DNA of 64,000 bases from CAVTWD01 sp963738325 (GCA_963738325.1 CAVTWD010000001.1:62001-126000); one strand, 5' to 3'. Counted from the first letter of the stretch, positions 39,270-49,644 are shown. Notes: a model not told the origin generated them from the sequence alone. A program made the numbers and translations.

Positions 39270-40027
39270 GACCGGCCCCGCTCCTGGATGGTCCGCCGCC
39301 TGCGCTCCACCTCGGAAGGGTCGACGCCCTGGGTCATCCAGGCCTGCGCGTGGGTCGCCTCCACCACCCATCCCTGCTCGAGCGTCCCGCCCGCGGCCTC
39401 GGCGTAGGTGGCGCGGATCTGGCGCACGCCCCGTTGGTCGTTCGAGACGATGTCGAGGGCGAGGCGGCGCGTGAAGGGGATCAGGTCCTCGTGGTCGACG
39501 ACATGGTTCACAAGGCGCCACTCGAGGGCCTCGCCCGCAGTGAGGAAGTTGCCCGTGTAGCTCATCTCGCGCGCCCGGCGCAGGCCGATCGCCTGGGGCA
39601 ACAGCACGGTGAGGCCCCAACCGGGCATCACGCCGACGCGGGCGTGGGTGTCACCGAAGCGGGCCCGCTCGGACGCGACCAGGAAGTCGCAGGCGAGGGC
39701 CAACTCGAAGCCCCCGGTGATCGCCGGACCGTTCACGGCTCCGATCACCGGCTTGGTCATGGTCGGGAACGGCCCTCGGCGACCGTCGCCGACGCCGCCC
39801 AGGTTCCCGCCCGTGCTGCCCAGCTCCCTGAGGTCGAGGCCGGCGCAGAAGGCGGGGTCGGTCCCGGTGAGGACGACGACGTCGACGTCGTCGCGCTCGT
39901 CGGCTTCTCGCATCCGGGCGGGGAAGCGCCGCAACACCTCGCTCGACAACGCGTTGCGGGCCTCGGGCCGGTTGAGGGTGACGGTGGCGATGCGCTCGCT
40001 CACATCGAACAGCACGACGTCGTCCAT
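39260..40027 (-). CDS. enoyl-CoA hydratase/isomerase family protein
   Basis: The start is ATG 40027 (a GTG two codons earlier is possible). The 255-residue protein has the crotonase fold: IATVTLNRPEARNALSSEV, VVVLTGTDPAFCAGLDL forming the first oxyanion-hole strand, KPVIGAVNGPAITGGFELALACD with the second oxyanion Gly, and ARVGVMPGWGLTVLLPQAIG. Glu occupies one usual catalytic acid position; whether both hydratase acids are present is unclear. It likely hydrates or isomerises a 2-enoyl-CoA. It follows an unassigned gene by only two bases, suggesting cotranscription. Confidence 0.85.
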   Translation of the reverse strand: MDDVVLFDVSERIATVTLNRPEARNALSSEVLRRFPARMREADERDDVDVVVLTGTDPAFCAGLDLRELGSTGGNLGGVGDGRRGPFPTMTKPVIGAVNGPAITGGFELALACDFLVASERARFGDTHARVGVMPGWGLTVLLPQAIGLRRAREMSYTGNFLTAGEALEWRLVNHVVDHEDLIPFTRRLALDIVSNDQRGVRQIRATYAEAAGGTLEQGWVVEATHAQAWMTQGVDPSEVERRRRTIQERGRSQT

Positions 40028-40029
40028 GC

Positions 40030-40637
40030 TCACTCCGTCTCGTCGGGCGGCAGGTAGTCCAGCCGCAGATCTCCCAGCCGTACGAGCGTCGAGGAGATCC
40101 ACCCCCCAGGGCCCCGAAGTGCTCGTCGAGCAGTTGGCTCGACCCGTCGGCGAGGGTCTCCTCGGCCAGCTCGTACAGCCCTTCATAGGTGATCTCGATG
40201 GCGTACTCGGGCGGGTCGTCGGCATCGTCACGGTAGGCGATCTCCACCGTCGGAGCCGTGCGTTCGAGGCACTCCTTGCCGATCGGGGGGCTGGTGGCCG
40301 GGAGGATGGCGAGGAACGTGGCCGGATCGGGCTGCGCCGCCAGCCGTTGCACGCTGAGCGCGATCTCGATCCCGATGTTCGGGGGCACGTCGAAGACCTC
40401 CTCGACGTACCAGCGGCGGTAGGCCGTCTGGCTCCACGTCGGCCAATCGAAGGTGATGTGGGCCACCACCCGGGGCGGGAGGCCCTCGCCAGGCAGGCCG
40501 TAGCTCGTCTCCCAGGTCACGTCGCCGAGCAGCACATCGACCTGGAAGTGCTCCTCGAAGGCCTGGCGTTCGAGGAACGCCGCTTCGAAGGCCTCGCGGA
40601 GCGCGGTGATGGCGTCGGTGAAGACGTGGTCGAGCAT
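40030..40637 (-). CDS. unassigned protein of about 202 residues (one frameshift)
   Basis: The start is ATG 40637 (MLDHVFTDAITALREAFEAAF). The protein is acidic and soluble, with a helical N terminus and a strand-rich middle (FQVDVLLGDVTWETSYG, VVAHITFDWPTWSQTAYRRWYVEEV, IGIEIALSVQRL). A one-base change in a G run near 40105 breaks the frame after FGALGG; the real tail (WISSTLVRLGDLRLDYLPPDETE) ends at 40030. I do not recognise the family. The downstream crotonase gene starts two bases on and may share its pathway. Confidence 0.55.
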
Positions 40638-40751
40638 CGGTGGCCGCAGGGTACCCGAGCCCGTCCGGAGCCGGATCGCCGCCCCGGTCGACGCGAGAAG
40701 GCCACGGTTCACGGCCGGGGCCTCGGCCCGCGGCCTTTCGCGACCGGCCGA

Positions 40752-41426
40752 TCAGTCCCGCTCGTAGCGCCAGCCGTCCGCGTTCAGCCAGAGCCGGTGG
40801 CGGTGGCCGGGAGCGTCCTCGCCGGACTCGTACGCGGCGTCGCCCTGCCAGGCCAGCACCACCACCCCACCGACGTCCAGGGGGCGGGTGAGGAAGCGCT
40901 CCGGCGTGCGGCGGGCCGCGGCCGCGAGCACGTCGCTGACGCGATCGAACGGCAGCAGGTGCTGCAAGGTGACCCAGGTCGGCGGGGCCAGCTGCAGCTC
41001 CCCGCGCCGCTGGAGGGCCAACGCCTCGGCCGGCCCCAGCCAGGCGTGCTCGTCCACCTCGGCCCCGTCGACGGTCACTGCGGTGGTCGGGGCCGACGCG
41101 ACGAAGAACCACGTCGCGAAGCGCCTCGGGGCCGAAGCCGGCGGCGTCCAATGGGAGAACGGCACCAGGCAGCCAGGGTCGAGGACGAGACCGGCCTCCT
41201 CCAGGGCTTCGCGCGCCGCTGCTCTGCGGGCCGCGGCCAGCTCGTCTTGCGGGGCGGCCGGGTCGGCGTCCTGCGGGTCGACCCGCCCGCCTGGGAACAC
41301 CCACATCCCGCCGAACGCGCCGGTGGCGGCGCGGCGGAGCAGGAGCGTGCGCAACCCTTCCTCCCCGTCCCGCAGCGCGACGACGGTGGCCGCGGCCACC
41401 GGTTCGTTCGAGGGACTGGCCGTCAC
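40752..41426 (-). CDS. NUDIX hydrolase
   Basis: The start is GTG 41426, supported by AGGAGG with six-base spacing that overlaps the carboxyltransferase stop. The 224-residue protein has a Nudix region GGMWVFPGGRVDP ... AAAREALEEAGLVL, in which the REALEEAG helix carries the metal-binding Glu residues but the loop between GG and RE is longer than the 23-residue standard box. A C-terminal extension (RRTPERFLTRPLDVG) is of the CoA-pyrophosphatase/NUDT7-19-like type. Adjacency to acyl-CoA enzymes agrees with CoA or acyl-CoA diphosphatase activity, as an inference. Confidence 0.8.
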   Translation of the reverse strand: MTASPSNEPVAAATVVALRDGEEGLRTLLLRRAATGAFGGMWVFPGGRVDPQDADPAAPQDELAAARRAAAREALEEAGLVLDPGCLVPFSHWTPPASAPRRFATWFFVASAPTTAVTVDGAEVDEHAWLGPAEALALQRRGELQLAPPTWVTLQHLLPFDRVSDVLAAAARRTPERFLTRPLDVGGVVVLAWQGDAAYESGEDAPGHRHRLWLNADGWRYERD

Positions 41427-41436
41427 GAGCAGCCTC

Positions 41437-42963
41437 CTAAGGCCGTTGGCCGTGGGCGCTGCGGCCGGGCGTCCGCAGGGGGGCGGCGAGGTGGGCGAAC
41501 TCGCACAGCCGGGGCCGGGTGTCACGGGGGTCGATGATGTCTTCGATGAGGAAGGCCTCGGCCGTTCGGAACGGGGAGCGGACCAGCTCGAGGCGGGCCT
41601 CGATCTCGCGGTGCAGGGCCTCGGGATCCTCCGCCGCTTCGAGCTGCGCCTTGTAGGCCGCCTCGATCCCGCCTTCGACCGGCAAGCTGCCCCAGTCCCC
41701 CGACGGCCACACGTACCGGTAGAGGAGCTTCGAGGCGTTCATGTCCGCGGCGCCGGCGACCCCGAAGGCCTTGCGGAGGATGACCGCGCAGAACGGCACC
41801 GTGGCCTGGTAGACGGCAGCCAGCGCCCGCACCCCCTTGCGGATGGTCGAGGCGCGCTCTGCATCCGCCCCGATGACGAAGCCCGGCTGGTCGACGAGGT
41901 GCACGACGGGCAGATGGAAGGTCTGGGCCAGGTCGACGAAGCGGGTGACCTTCTCGGAGGCGTCGGCGGTCCAGCCGGCCCCGTAGACGTACGGGTCGGT
42001 GGCCAACACGCCCACAGGCCAACCGTCGAGGCGAGCGAGCCCCGTCACCGCCGAGCGTCCCCAGCCCGCGCCGATCTCGAACCACGAGCCGCGATCGACG
42101 ACGGCTTCGATGATCGGGCGGATGCGGTAGACGCGCCGGCGGTCGCGAGGGATCGCATCGATGAGCCATGGCTCCCTGCGTTCGGGATCGTCGTCCGGCT
42201 CCGCCCGCGGGGCCACCTCGAACACGCTCGACGGCAGGTAGGAGAGGAAGCGGCGGGCGCGGGCGAAGGCGTCGGGCTCGGAGGCGACGACGTCGTCGAC
42301 GGTGCCGTTGCGGCCGTGGATGTGCGCGCCCCCGAGCTCCTCCTTCGTCACGTGCTCGCCGAGGCGCGCCACCACCGGGGGCCCGGCCACGAAGACCTGT
42401 GAGGTATCACGCACCATCAACGCGTAGTGGGAGGTGGCGACGCGGGCCGCGCCCAGGCCCGCGACGGAGCCGAGCGCCAGCGCCACGGTGGGCACGGTGG
42501 CGAGGTTGTCGACCACGAACTCCCATCCGGGGTTGGCGGGGACGTACGTGCGGCGCTCGGCATCGAGGCTCTTCACACTGCCGCCGCCCCCCGTCCCGTC
42601 GACCAGGCGGATGATCGGCAGCCGCAGCTCGTTGGCCATCTGCTCGGCGTGCACCTGCTTCTTGGCGATCGATGCGTCGGCGGCACCGCCGCGCACGGTG
42701 AAATCGTCGCCCCCCACGACGACGGGCCGGCCGTCGATGCGGCCCCGCCCCATCACGAAGTTCGTGGGCGTGACGTCGACCAGCTCGCCCTCCTCGTAGG
42801 TGGCCCGCCCGGCGAGGGCTCCCACTTCGCAGAACGAGCCTGGGTCGAGCAGTGCCTCGATGCGCTCGCGCACGGTGAGCTTGCCGCCCCCGTGTTGGCG
42901 ATCGATCTTCTCGGGCCCACCCATCCGCTGCGCGAACGCCTCGCGCCGACGCAGCTCGGACAC
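41437..42963 (-). CDS. acyl-CoA carboxylase carboxyltransferase (beta) subunit
   Basis: The start is set at GTG 42963, with GGGAG six bases upstream and the usual N terminus SELRRREAFAQRMGGPEKI; GTG 43038 is an alternative. The 508-residue protein carries both crotonase-like carboxyltransferase lobes: LTVRERIEALLDPGSFCEVG, GGDFTVRGGAADASIAKKQ, VDGTGGGGSVKSLD, GAARVATSHYALMV in the N lobe and VHLVDQPGFVIGADAE, VILRKAFGVAGAADMN, EGGIEAAYKAQLE in the C lobe. It moves carboxyl from biotin to an acyl-CoA. The biotin-carboxylase alpha subunit is not in the window, so the acyl chain (acetyl, propionyl, methylcrotonyl or other) is undetermined. Enoyl-CoA hydratase genes nearby suggest acyl or branched-chain catabolism. 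Confidence 0.87.
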   Translation of the reverse strand: MSELRRREAFAQRMGGPEKIDRQHGGGKLTVRERIEALLDPGSFCEVGALAGRATYEEGELVDVTPTNFVMGRGRIDGRPVVVGGDDFTVRGGAADASIAKKQVHAEQMANELRLPIIRLVDGTGGGGSVKSLDAERRTYVPANPGWEFVVDNLATVPTVALALGSVAGLGAARVATSHYALMVRDTSQVFVAGPPVVARLGEHVTKEELGGAHIHGRNGTVDDVVASEPDAFARARRFLSYLPSSVFEVAPRAEPDDDPERREPWLIDAIPRDRRRVYRIRPIIEAVVDRGSWFEIGAGWGRSAVTGLARLDGWPVGVLATDPYVYGAGWTADASEKVTRFVDLAQTFHLPVVHLVDQPGFVIGADAERASTIRKGVRALAAVYQATVPFCAVILRKAFGVAGAADMNASKLLYRYVWPSGDWGSLPVEGGIEAAYKAQLEAAEDPEALHREIEARLELVRSPFRTAEAFLIEDIIDPRDTRPRLCEFAHLAAPLRTPGRSAHGQRP

Positions 42964-43116
42964 CTCGGGCTCCCAGCCGGGCCCCGCGCGCTCAGCGGCG
43001 CGGTTCCCCGCTTCCTCCTCACCGCGCCGCGCTGCCACGGACGACCGATGGTACCCGGGAACCAGCCGCAGCGGGCTGCCGTCCAACGCGGGCGGAACCG
43101 GGGAGAGGAGCTCACC

Positions 43117-45142
43117 ATGATCGCTCGACGATGGCCCGCCGCCTTCGCCGCCGCAGCCGCGCTCACGGCCTGCACCGGGGGACCCTTTCGCGTCGACCAC
43201 ACCAGCACGACCACGGCCATCGGGGGCCTCGGGCGCTCCGCCCGCTTCTACTCGGCCTTCACCGATTGCACCGACTTCCTCGCCTACGTACGCCAGCAAG
43301 CCCTCGCCCGGGTGAATGCCTACGGGCTCGACTACGGGCGGGTGGCCTCCGGCGAGGCGACCGCTGGCCCGCCGACGACTGTGGCCTCGGCGGTCGTCCC
43401 CCGGGCCAGTGACGCGGCAGCTCCCCCCGCTGGTGCGAGCAGCTCGTCGACCAACACGCAGGAAGCCGGAGTCGACGAGGGTGACCAGGTCGAGACCGAT
43501 GGCCGGATCGTGTACGCGGTGACCGCGGGCTCGGTGCTGCGCGTCGTGGACACGGCGGCCGGTGCCCAACTGGCGCAGGTGGCCCTTGGCATCGGGAACC
43601 ATCAGCTGCTGCTCGATGGGCACCGCTTGACGGTCGTCACCTCGGTCGGGCCGGGCGGGTACGTCGTGCCGGTCGGCCCCGCCGTCGACGCCACCGTCGG
43701 CGCCGGCATGGCCGCCGCGGCCCCCGCCCCCGACAACCCGACCGTCGACAAGCCGATCGTCAGCGGCCCGATCGTGCCGCCCGTCCAGGACGGCCATTCG
43801 GAGGTGCGGGTGTTCGACGTGACGAACCCGGCCCGTCCACGCGAGGTCGGCAGCACCGAGCTCGAAGGCGATGTCCTCGCCGCCCGTGCCGCCGACGGGC
43901 TCGTTCGTCTGGTCGTCCACACCCGCTTCGCCGAGCGCCTCCCCCTCGTGCACCCGACCAGCGACGACCCTGAGGCCGCGCAACGGGCGCTCGCGGCAGA
44001 ACAGAGCCGTGATCACGACGGCCGATGCGGCCGCATGGCTACCCCGGCTGATCGCCGAGAGCCCGGACGGCACGCGAGGCGCTGCCCACCAGGCCCTCGC
44101 CTGCGCCGAGGTGGGGCGGCCGAGCGAGTTCTCCGGTCTCGGCGTCACATGGGTGGCGACACTCGACCCTCGGGCCCCGCAACCCGTGGCGACCGGCAGC
44201 GCCGGGGTCGTGGCCGACGGCGACACCGTCTACGCGTCACCAACCGCGCTCTTCGTCGCGACGGTGAGGTGGCCCGGCGACGAGGGCGATGTGGCCGCCA
44301 ACCATCCCGAACCCGTGCACACCCTCGTCCACGGGTTCTCCCTCGACGGCCGCGGCGGAGCCGCCTACCTCGCCAGCGGCTCGGTGCCGGGGACGTTGCT
44401 CGACCAGTTCTCGCTGTCCGCGGAAGGCGACTTCCTCCGCGTCGCCACGACCGCGGAGGACGCCGGCTTCGGGGCGCCGAGCCAGTCGTCAGTCCGGGTT
44501 CTCCGGCGCGAGGGGGACCATCTGGTCGAAGTTGGCTCGGTCGCGGGCCTCGGGCGCGGCGAGCAGATCTACGCCGTGCGCTTCGTCGGAGACCTCGCCT
44601 ACGTCGTCACCTTCCACCAGACCGATCCGCTCCACGTCATCGACCTGCGCAACCCGAGTGCGCCGCACCTGGCCGGTGAGCTGCAGATCCCGGGATACTC
44701 GGCGTACTTGCACCCCCTGGGCGACGGGCTCGTCCTGGGCGTCGGTGAGGACGCCGGGGGCATCGACCGCGGCAGCCCGGGCCAGCTCTCGCTGTTCGAC
44801 GTGGCCGACCCGGCCATGCCCCGCCGGCTGGCCGTGCTGCGCCTCGGCGGCATCACCAGCGCCGAACGCGACCACCACGCCTTCCTGTGGTGGCCGGCCA
44901 CGAGCCAGGTCGTGGTGCCGGTGCAGCGCTTCGACGCCCCGAGCGCGGCCGCCTCGGTGATGGTGGCCAAGATGTCGGCCGGCCACCTCGTGGCCCAGGG
45001 CACGGTGAGCCAGCGCACCAATGCCGGCGCGATCGATCGGGCTCTCGTCGTGGCCGGGCGGCTCGTCACCGTGTCCGACGCCGGCCTCCAGGTGAACGAC
45101 CTCACCACCCTCGCGACGCGCTCCTGGGTACCCTTCACCTGA
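43117..45142 (+). CDS. beta-propeller-domain lipoprotein (one frameshift)
   Basis: The start is ATG 43117 with GAGAGGAG six bases upstream. A short lipoprotein signal (RRWPAAFAAAAALTAC) precedes FTDCTDFLAYVRQQALARV and a variable linker. Then STNTQEAGVDEGDQVETDGRIVYAV begins the propeller; this entry motif is typical of the secreted C-terminal beta-propeller family related to WD40. Blades repeat strands such as SVLRVVDTAAGAQLAQV, VRVFDVTNPARPREVGSTEL, LLDQFSLSAEGDFLRVATT and LSLFDVADPAMPRRLAVL. An indel near 44000 splits the frame; the second part runs to 45142. About 674 residues. Function is unknown; a surface-exposed binding or protease-like role has been suggested for the family. Confidence 0.8.
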
Positions 45143-45166
45143 GCCTCGGGATCCGTCTCTTCCGTC

Positions 45167-45212
45167 CATGCGTGTCACAACGCGCGCATCTGCGCGGATC
45201 GACCCGCATGAA
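45167..45212 (+). repeat. 46-bp dispersed repeat, copy 1
   Basis: Begins CATGCGTGTCAC, contains the near-palindrome CGCGCATCTGCGCG and ends GACCCGCATGAA. It matches 59651-59696 at 41 of 46 positions without gaps. It lies between the propeller gene stop and the enoyl-CoA hydratase start, outside coding sequence. Confidence 0.85.
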
Positions 45213-45287
45213 CGAGGGAACGGGGTCGCGGGACGAGGGGAGGCCGCGTCAGGGACCGGTTCTGGGGCGACCTGCAAGACTCGCCCC

Positions 45288-46061
45288 ATGAGCCTCGTCC
45301 TCCTCGAGCGAGCCGACGGAGTTGCCACCGTGACCCTCAACAACCCAGCCGAACGGAACACGCTCACCCATCCGATGGTCGAGGAGATCGTCGCGGCCTT
45401 CGACGATCTCGAGCCCGACGAGTCGGTGGGTGCGGTGGTGCTCACCGGCGCGCCGCCTGCCTTCTGCGCCGGTGCCAACCTCGGCAACCTCGGATCATCG
45501 GCGGGGCCGGGCTTCCGGTCGATCTACGAGGGCTTCCTCCGGGTGAGCCGCTGCCCACTGCCCACCCTCGCCGCGGTCAACGGCGCCGCGGTCGGCGCGG
45601 GGATGAACCTGGCGTTGTGCTGCGACGTGCGCCTCGCGGCCCGCAGGGCCAAGTTCGACTCGCGCTTCCTGCAGCTCGGCATCCACCCCGGCGGCGGCCA
45701 CACGTGGATGTTCCGCCGCGCCGCCGGACCGCAGGCCGCGGCGGCGGCCGTGCTGTTCGGCGAGGTGCTCGACGGCGAGGAGGCCGAACGGATCGGCCTG
45801 GCGTGGCGCTGCGTCGACGACGACGCGCTCCTCGACGCAGCGCGGCAGATGGCGAAGAAGGCGGCGGAGGCCCCTCGGCCGCTGAGCATCGCGGCCAAGG
45901 AGACCCTGCGCGACGTGGCCACGATCGCGGACCACGACGCCGCGGTCGACCGCGAGCTCACACCCCAGTTGTGGTCCACGCAGCAGCCCTGGTTCAAGGA
46001 GCGTGTGGCCGCGCTGCAGGCCCGGATCTCCTCGAGGTCGAAGCCGTCAGGCGGGTCCTGA
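45288..46061 (+). CDS. enoyl-CoA hydratase/isomerase family protein
   Basis: The start is ATG 45288, six bases after AAGACT; the frame is open further upstream over the repeat, without good starts. The 257-residue protein has the crotonase signatures GVATVTLNNPAERNTLTHPM, AVVLTGAPPAFCAGANLG, LPTLAAVNGAAVGAGMNLALCCD and QLGIHPGGGHTWMFRRAAG. It is similar to the one at 39260 but not close enough to be a recent copy. The stop is one base from the start of the DUF885 gene, implying cotranscription. Confidence 0.85.
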   Translation: MSLVLLERADGVATVTLNNPAERNTLTHPMVEEIVAAFDDLEPDESVGAVVLTGAPPAFCAGANLGNLGSSAGPGFRSIYEGFLRVSRCPLPTLAAVNGAAVGAGMNLALCCDVRLAARRAKFDSRFLQLGIHPGGGHTWMFRRAAGPQAAAAAVLFGEVLDGEEAERIGLAWRCVDDDALLDAARQMAKKAAEAPRPLSIAAKETLRDVATIADHDAAVDRELTPQLWSTQQPWFKERVAALQARISSRSKPSGGS

Positions 46062-46062
46062 C

Positions 46063-47731
46063 GTGGGTGCCATCCGCGAGCTGGCCGACCGCTACACGAA
46101 GGCCACCTGGGTGCTCGATCCCTGCGGAGCGACCTTCTCGGGCGTGCTCGGGCACGATGACGCGCTCACCGACCATTCGCCCGAGGGGGAGGACGCGCGC
46201 GCCGCCCTGGCGTGCGCCACGCTTCGCGACCTGGACGCCGCAGAAGCCGCCCTCCCCGGCGACGAGGGCGATCGTCGCTGCGGGGTGCTGCTGCGCGAGC
46301 GCCTCGACGCCGCCATCTCCCTCAGCGAGAGCGACGAGGCGCTGCGCTCCCTCAACAACATCGGATCGCCGGCGCAGGAGTTGCGCGAGGTGTTCGACGT
46401 CACCCCGGCGGACACGCCCGAGGCTCGGGAGGCGCTGGCCGCCCGTCTTGCCGCCGCCCCCGAGGCTTGGTCCCAGTACCGGCGGGCGTTGGAGGCCGGC
46501 ATGGCCAAAGGCGTCTTCGCCGCGCCGTGCCAAGTGCAGACGGCCGCCGAGCAGCTCGCCGTCTGGAGTGGCCAGCGCGAGCCCCCCGCCTATTTCGACG
46601 AGCTGGTGCGCAGCCTCCCGGAGGCGGAGCAGGCGCGCTTCGCCCCGCTCGCGACGGCGGCCACCGCCGCGATGGCGGAGTTCCGGCGCTTCCTGGTCGA
46701 GCGTTACGGGTCCGGCGCGGAGGGCACGCCCGACGCCGTCGGCGAAGCCCGCTATCGAGTCTGGTCGCGGTACTGGAACGGCACGGACCTCGAACTGTCC
46801 GACGCGTACGCCTACGGCTGGAGCGAGTTCGACCGCCTCGACCGGGAGTTGCACGAGGAGGCCGAGCGCGTCCTGCCCGGCGCCACCCCCCTCGAGGCCA
46901 TGCGCCACCTGGATGCCCACGGCCCCGCCATCGAGGGAGCCGAGGAGATGCAAGCCTGGCTCCAGGGCCTGATCGACGGTGCCATCGCCGCGCTCGACGG
47001 GAAGCAGTTCGACTTCGACGCGCGGCTCCGCGCGCGTCGAGGCCCGCATCGCGCCCCTTGGGGGCGCCTCGGCCGCCTACTACAACTCGCCCTCGGAGGA
47101 CTTCAGCCGGCCGGGCACGACATGGTTCCCCACCCTCGGCCGCGATCGCTTCCCGTGCTGGGAGCAGGTCTCGACCTGGTACCACGAAGGAGTCCCCGGC
47201 CACCATCTGCAGCTCGCGCAATGGCTGATCGAAGCCCCTCGCCTGTCGAAGTACCAGACGACGCTCGGCGCGGTGAGCGCCAACGTCGAGGGATGGGCGC
47301 TGTACGCCGAGCGGCTCATGGACGAGCTGGGCCTGTTCCGCGATTCGGGGGAGCGGCTCGGCTTCCTCGTCGGGCAGCAGCTACGCGCGGTTCGAGTCGT
47401 GATCGACATCGGCATGCACCTCGAGCTCGAGATCCCGAGCGACCAGTCGTTCCAGCCGGGCGAGCGGTGGACCCCCGAGCTCGGGCGCGAGTTCCTCCTC
47501 GCCCACGGCGGCAGCGACGTCGCCGCCCTCGAGAGTGAGGTGATCCGCTACCTGGGCATGCCCGGCCAGGCCATCGGCTACAAGCTCGGCGAGCGGGCGT
47601 GGTTGGCGGGGCGGGACGAGGCCCGCCGGCGCAGGGGCGACGGCTTCGACCTCAAGGCGTGGCACATGGATGCCCTCAGCCTGGGCAGCCTCGGCCTCGA
47701 CGATCTCTACGACGAGCTCGCCGCGCTCTGA
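46063..47731 (+). CDS. DUF885-family metallopeptidase-like protein (one frameshift)
   Basis: The start is GTG 46063 (VGAIRELADRYTKATWVLDP). About 555 residues, mostly helical. The family landmarks are in the C half: GASAAYYNSPSEDFSRPGTTWF, the zinc-site-like YHEGVPGHHLQLAQ, and NVEGWALYAERLMDELGLF, matching HExxxxHH and distal Glu of the M32/M1-like DUF885 fold. An indel near 47030 breaks the frame between FDARLRA and RVEARIAPLGG. No signal peptide, so it should be cytosolic, in contrast to many DUF885 lipoproteins. Peptidase activity is inferred. Confidence 0.82.
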
Positions 47732-47738
47732 CGTCAAG

Positions 47739-47767
47739 CGAAGGGGGAAGGAGACCTTCCCCCTTCG
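47739..47767. terminator. 13-bp perfect hairpin after DUF885 gene
   Basis: CGAAGGGGGAAGG and CCTTCCCCCTTCG pair perfectly around AGA. It stands between two converging genes, as the 28811 hairpin does, so a bidirectional terminator is likely although no T-tract follows. Confidence 0.7.
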
Positions 47768-47855
47768 ATGACGGACTCCGGTCCACCGGTTGCCAAGCCG
47801 GATCGACCTCCGCACGACAGACTCGTCAGAACCTGCCAAGACTGGGTGCCCGAGC
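47739..47855 (+). repeat. hairpin-plus-box intergenic element, copy 1
   Basis: The hairpin is followed by CTCCGGTCCACCGG, then AGCCGGATCGACCTCCGCAC at 47796 onward, then a looser stretch with CAAGACTGGG and CCGAG. The same blocks in the same order occur at 57362-57478. The antiporter stop lies at the right end. Confidence 0.8.
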
Positions 47856-47859
47856 ACTC

Positions 47860-49641
47860 CTAACCCACGAAGCTGATCAGCCGGTCGCCGGGGCCACAGG
47901 AGACGGGCCCGTCGACCGCCCCGACCACGAGGGTGTGGTCGGGCTTCACCACGAACATCGGGATCCCGTGCAACGCGTGGCGAGCTCGCAGCGCGCCCTT
48001 GTCGAGGTGCACGTCGACCGCCTCCGTGACGAAGCTCCCACCCGCCTTCAACCGCTCCGTCAGGTCCGTGAACCCGAGCCCCTCGGTCTCTAGCGGGCGG
48101 GCATGGAGTTCGCGGGCCACCTCCTGGTGGCCCGCCAGGGCTTGCGTGACCGGGACCTCGTAGACGTCGCGGCGCCCGAAGATCGGCGAGAAGCGCAGCG
48201 CGGCGAGAGCGGTGGCCTCCGGGTTGGCCGTCACGGCGAGCAGGCGACCGATCCCGCGCAGGTCGATCTCGCTGACGGCCAGATCGGACAGGAGGCTGCC
48301 CAGGTGGGCCTCGAGGCCGGCGTCACGGGCCGCGGCGATGGCGTCGGCATCGGTGTCGACCAGCAGCACGCGGAAGCCCTCGCGGTGCAGCGCGCCACTC
48401 ATGGCCACCGCGAGCGGGTTGGCGCCGAGCACGAGCGTGCCTTGCGGGTGGGCTTCGGCCAGCCCGAGCCGGCGGGCGAGGGGGCCCGAGGTCATGCCGT
48501 AGACCGAGATGGTGACCACGATCGTGACGAATACAACCGGCACGATGTCGTCGGCGCCTGGGACCCGGGCGTGCTGCAGGTTGATGGCGAACAGAGAGGC
48601 CGTCGACGCGGCCACGATGCCGCGTGGGGCCATCCACGCGAGGAAGATGCGTTGCTGGCGGCGGAGTTCGCTGCCCGCGGTGGAGAGCGCCACCACCACG
48701 GGCCGGATGACGACGATGAGCAGCGTCACGAACACGATCTCTTGCCAGCCGATGCTGGCGAGTTGATCGCGCGTCGTGACCTCGGCGCCGAGCACGACGA
48801 AGAGCGACGCGATGAGCAGCACGCGCACGGTCTCGTTGAACTCGAGCAGGGTGCGCACGTCGCCCCGCTGTTGCGATCCGATCACCATGCCCATGACCGT
48901 CACCGCGAGCAGTCCGGAGTCGTCGACGAGCTCGTCGGCGCCGGCGATGACGAGCACCGCGAGGGCGAGGGCGAAGGCGGTGGTGAGGCCGTCGGGGATC
49001 AGGTAACGCTTGAGCACCGCGACCGCGATTACGGCGCCGAGGAGCCCGATCCCGAGCCCGACCACCAAGAAGCGGCCAACGCCACCGGCGAGATCGGTGA
49101 CCTCGCTGGCCGAATGACGCGTGATCACGACCTTCGCGATGATGCTGCCGAGCAGCGCGCCGATGGGATCGACGAGGATGCCCTCGGCTTTCAGGATCGG
49201 GCCCACGGCGCCGTGCGGCCGGATCGAGGCCAGCAGCGGTCCCACCACCGTCGGGCCGGTGACGACGAGGAGGGCGCCCACCACCGCGGCGACCCCGAAG
49301 GGAATGCCGACGATGGAAGCGGCCAGCAAGGTCCCCGCCACGAACGTGATCGTGACCCCGAGCGTGAGCAACCGCGTCAGCACGCGTCCACCCGCGTGCA
49401 GCTCGGCCCGCTTCAGGCTGAGGCCCCCCTCGAACAGCACAAGCCCCACCGCCAGCGCGATGGCCGGCTGCCAGACCTCGCCGAACAGCTCATGAGGGTG
49501 GAGGACGCCGAAGCCCGCGCCGAGCACGAGCCCGGAGGCGAGCAGCACGAGGATGCTCGGCAGGCCCAGGCGCAAGGCGAGCCACTGCGCGCCGATGCCG
49601 ACGGCGGGAATGAGGGCGAGCGACGTCAGAGGGTCGGTCAC
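47860..49641 (-). CDS. CPA-type Na+/H+ antiporter with C-terminal TrkA-like domain
   Basis: The 593-residue protein starts at GTG 49641. Residues 1 to about 385 form some twelve helices; FEGGLSLKRAEL and VTGPTVVGPLLASIR with AEGILVDPIGALLGSI are NhaP/CPA1 motifs, including the transport-site Asp in VDPIGA. After about residue 395 a Rossmann-like RCK/TrkA-N domain follows (GTLVLGANPLAVAMSGALHREGFRVLLVD), and a C-terminal TrkA-C-like piece (VTEAVDVHLDKGALRARHAL). It should exchange cytosolic Na+ or K+ for H+, gated by nucleotide or ion binding to the RCK part. It is convergent with the DUF885 gene. Confidence 0.88.
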   Translation of the reverse strand: MTDPLTSLALIPAVGIGAQWLALRLGLPSILVLLASGLVLGAGFGVLHPHELFGEVWQPAIALAVGLVLFEGGLSLKRAELHAGGRVLTRLLTLGVTITFVAGTLLAASIVGIPFGVAAVVGALLVVTGPTVVGPLLASIRPHGAVGPILKAEGILVDPIGALLGSIIAKVVITRHSASEVTDLAGGVGRFLVVGLGIGLLGAVIAVAVLKRYLIPDGLTTAFALALAVLVIAGADELVDDSGLLAVTVMGMVIGSQQRGDVRTLLEFNETVRVLLIASLFVVLGAEVTTRDQLASIGWQEIVFVTLLIVVIRPVVVALSTAGSELRRQQRIFLAWMAPRGIVAASTASLFAINLQHARVPGADDIVPVVFVTIVVTISVYGMTSGPLARRLGLAEAHPQGTLVLGANPLAVAMSGALHREGFRVLLVDTDADAIAAARDAGLEAHLGSLLSDLAVSEIDLRGIGRLLAVTANPEATALAALRFSPIFGRRDVYEVPVTQALAGHQEVARELHARPLETEGLGFTDLTERLKAGGSFVTEAVDVHLDKGALRARHALHGIPMFVVKPDHTLVVGAVDGPVSCGPGDRLISFVG

Positions 49642-49644
49642 CGC

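Noticed and set aside
42964..44226. Large N-terminal extension of the carboxyltransferase
   Set aside because: It runs antisense to the propeller lipoprotein gene and lacks any motif; the family N terminus with a ribosome site is at 42963.
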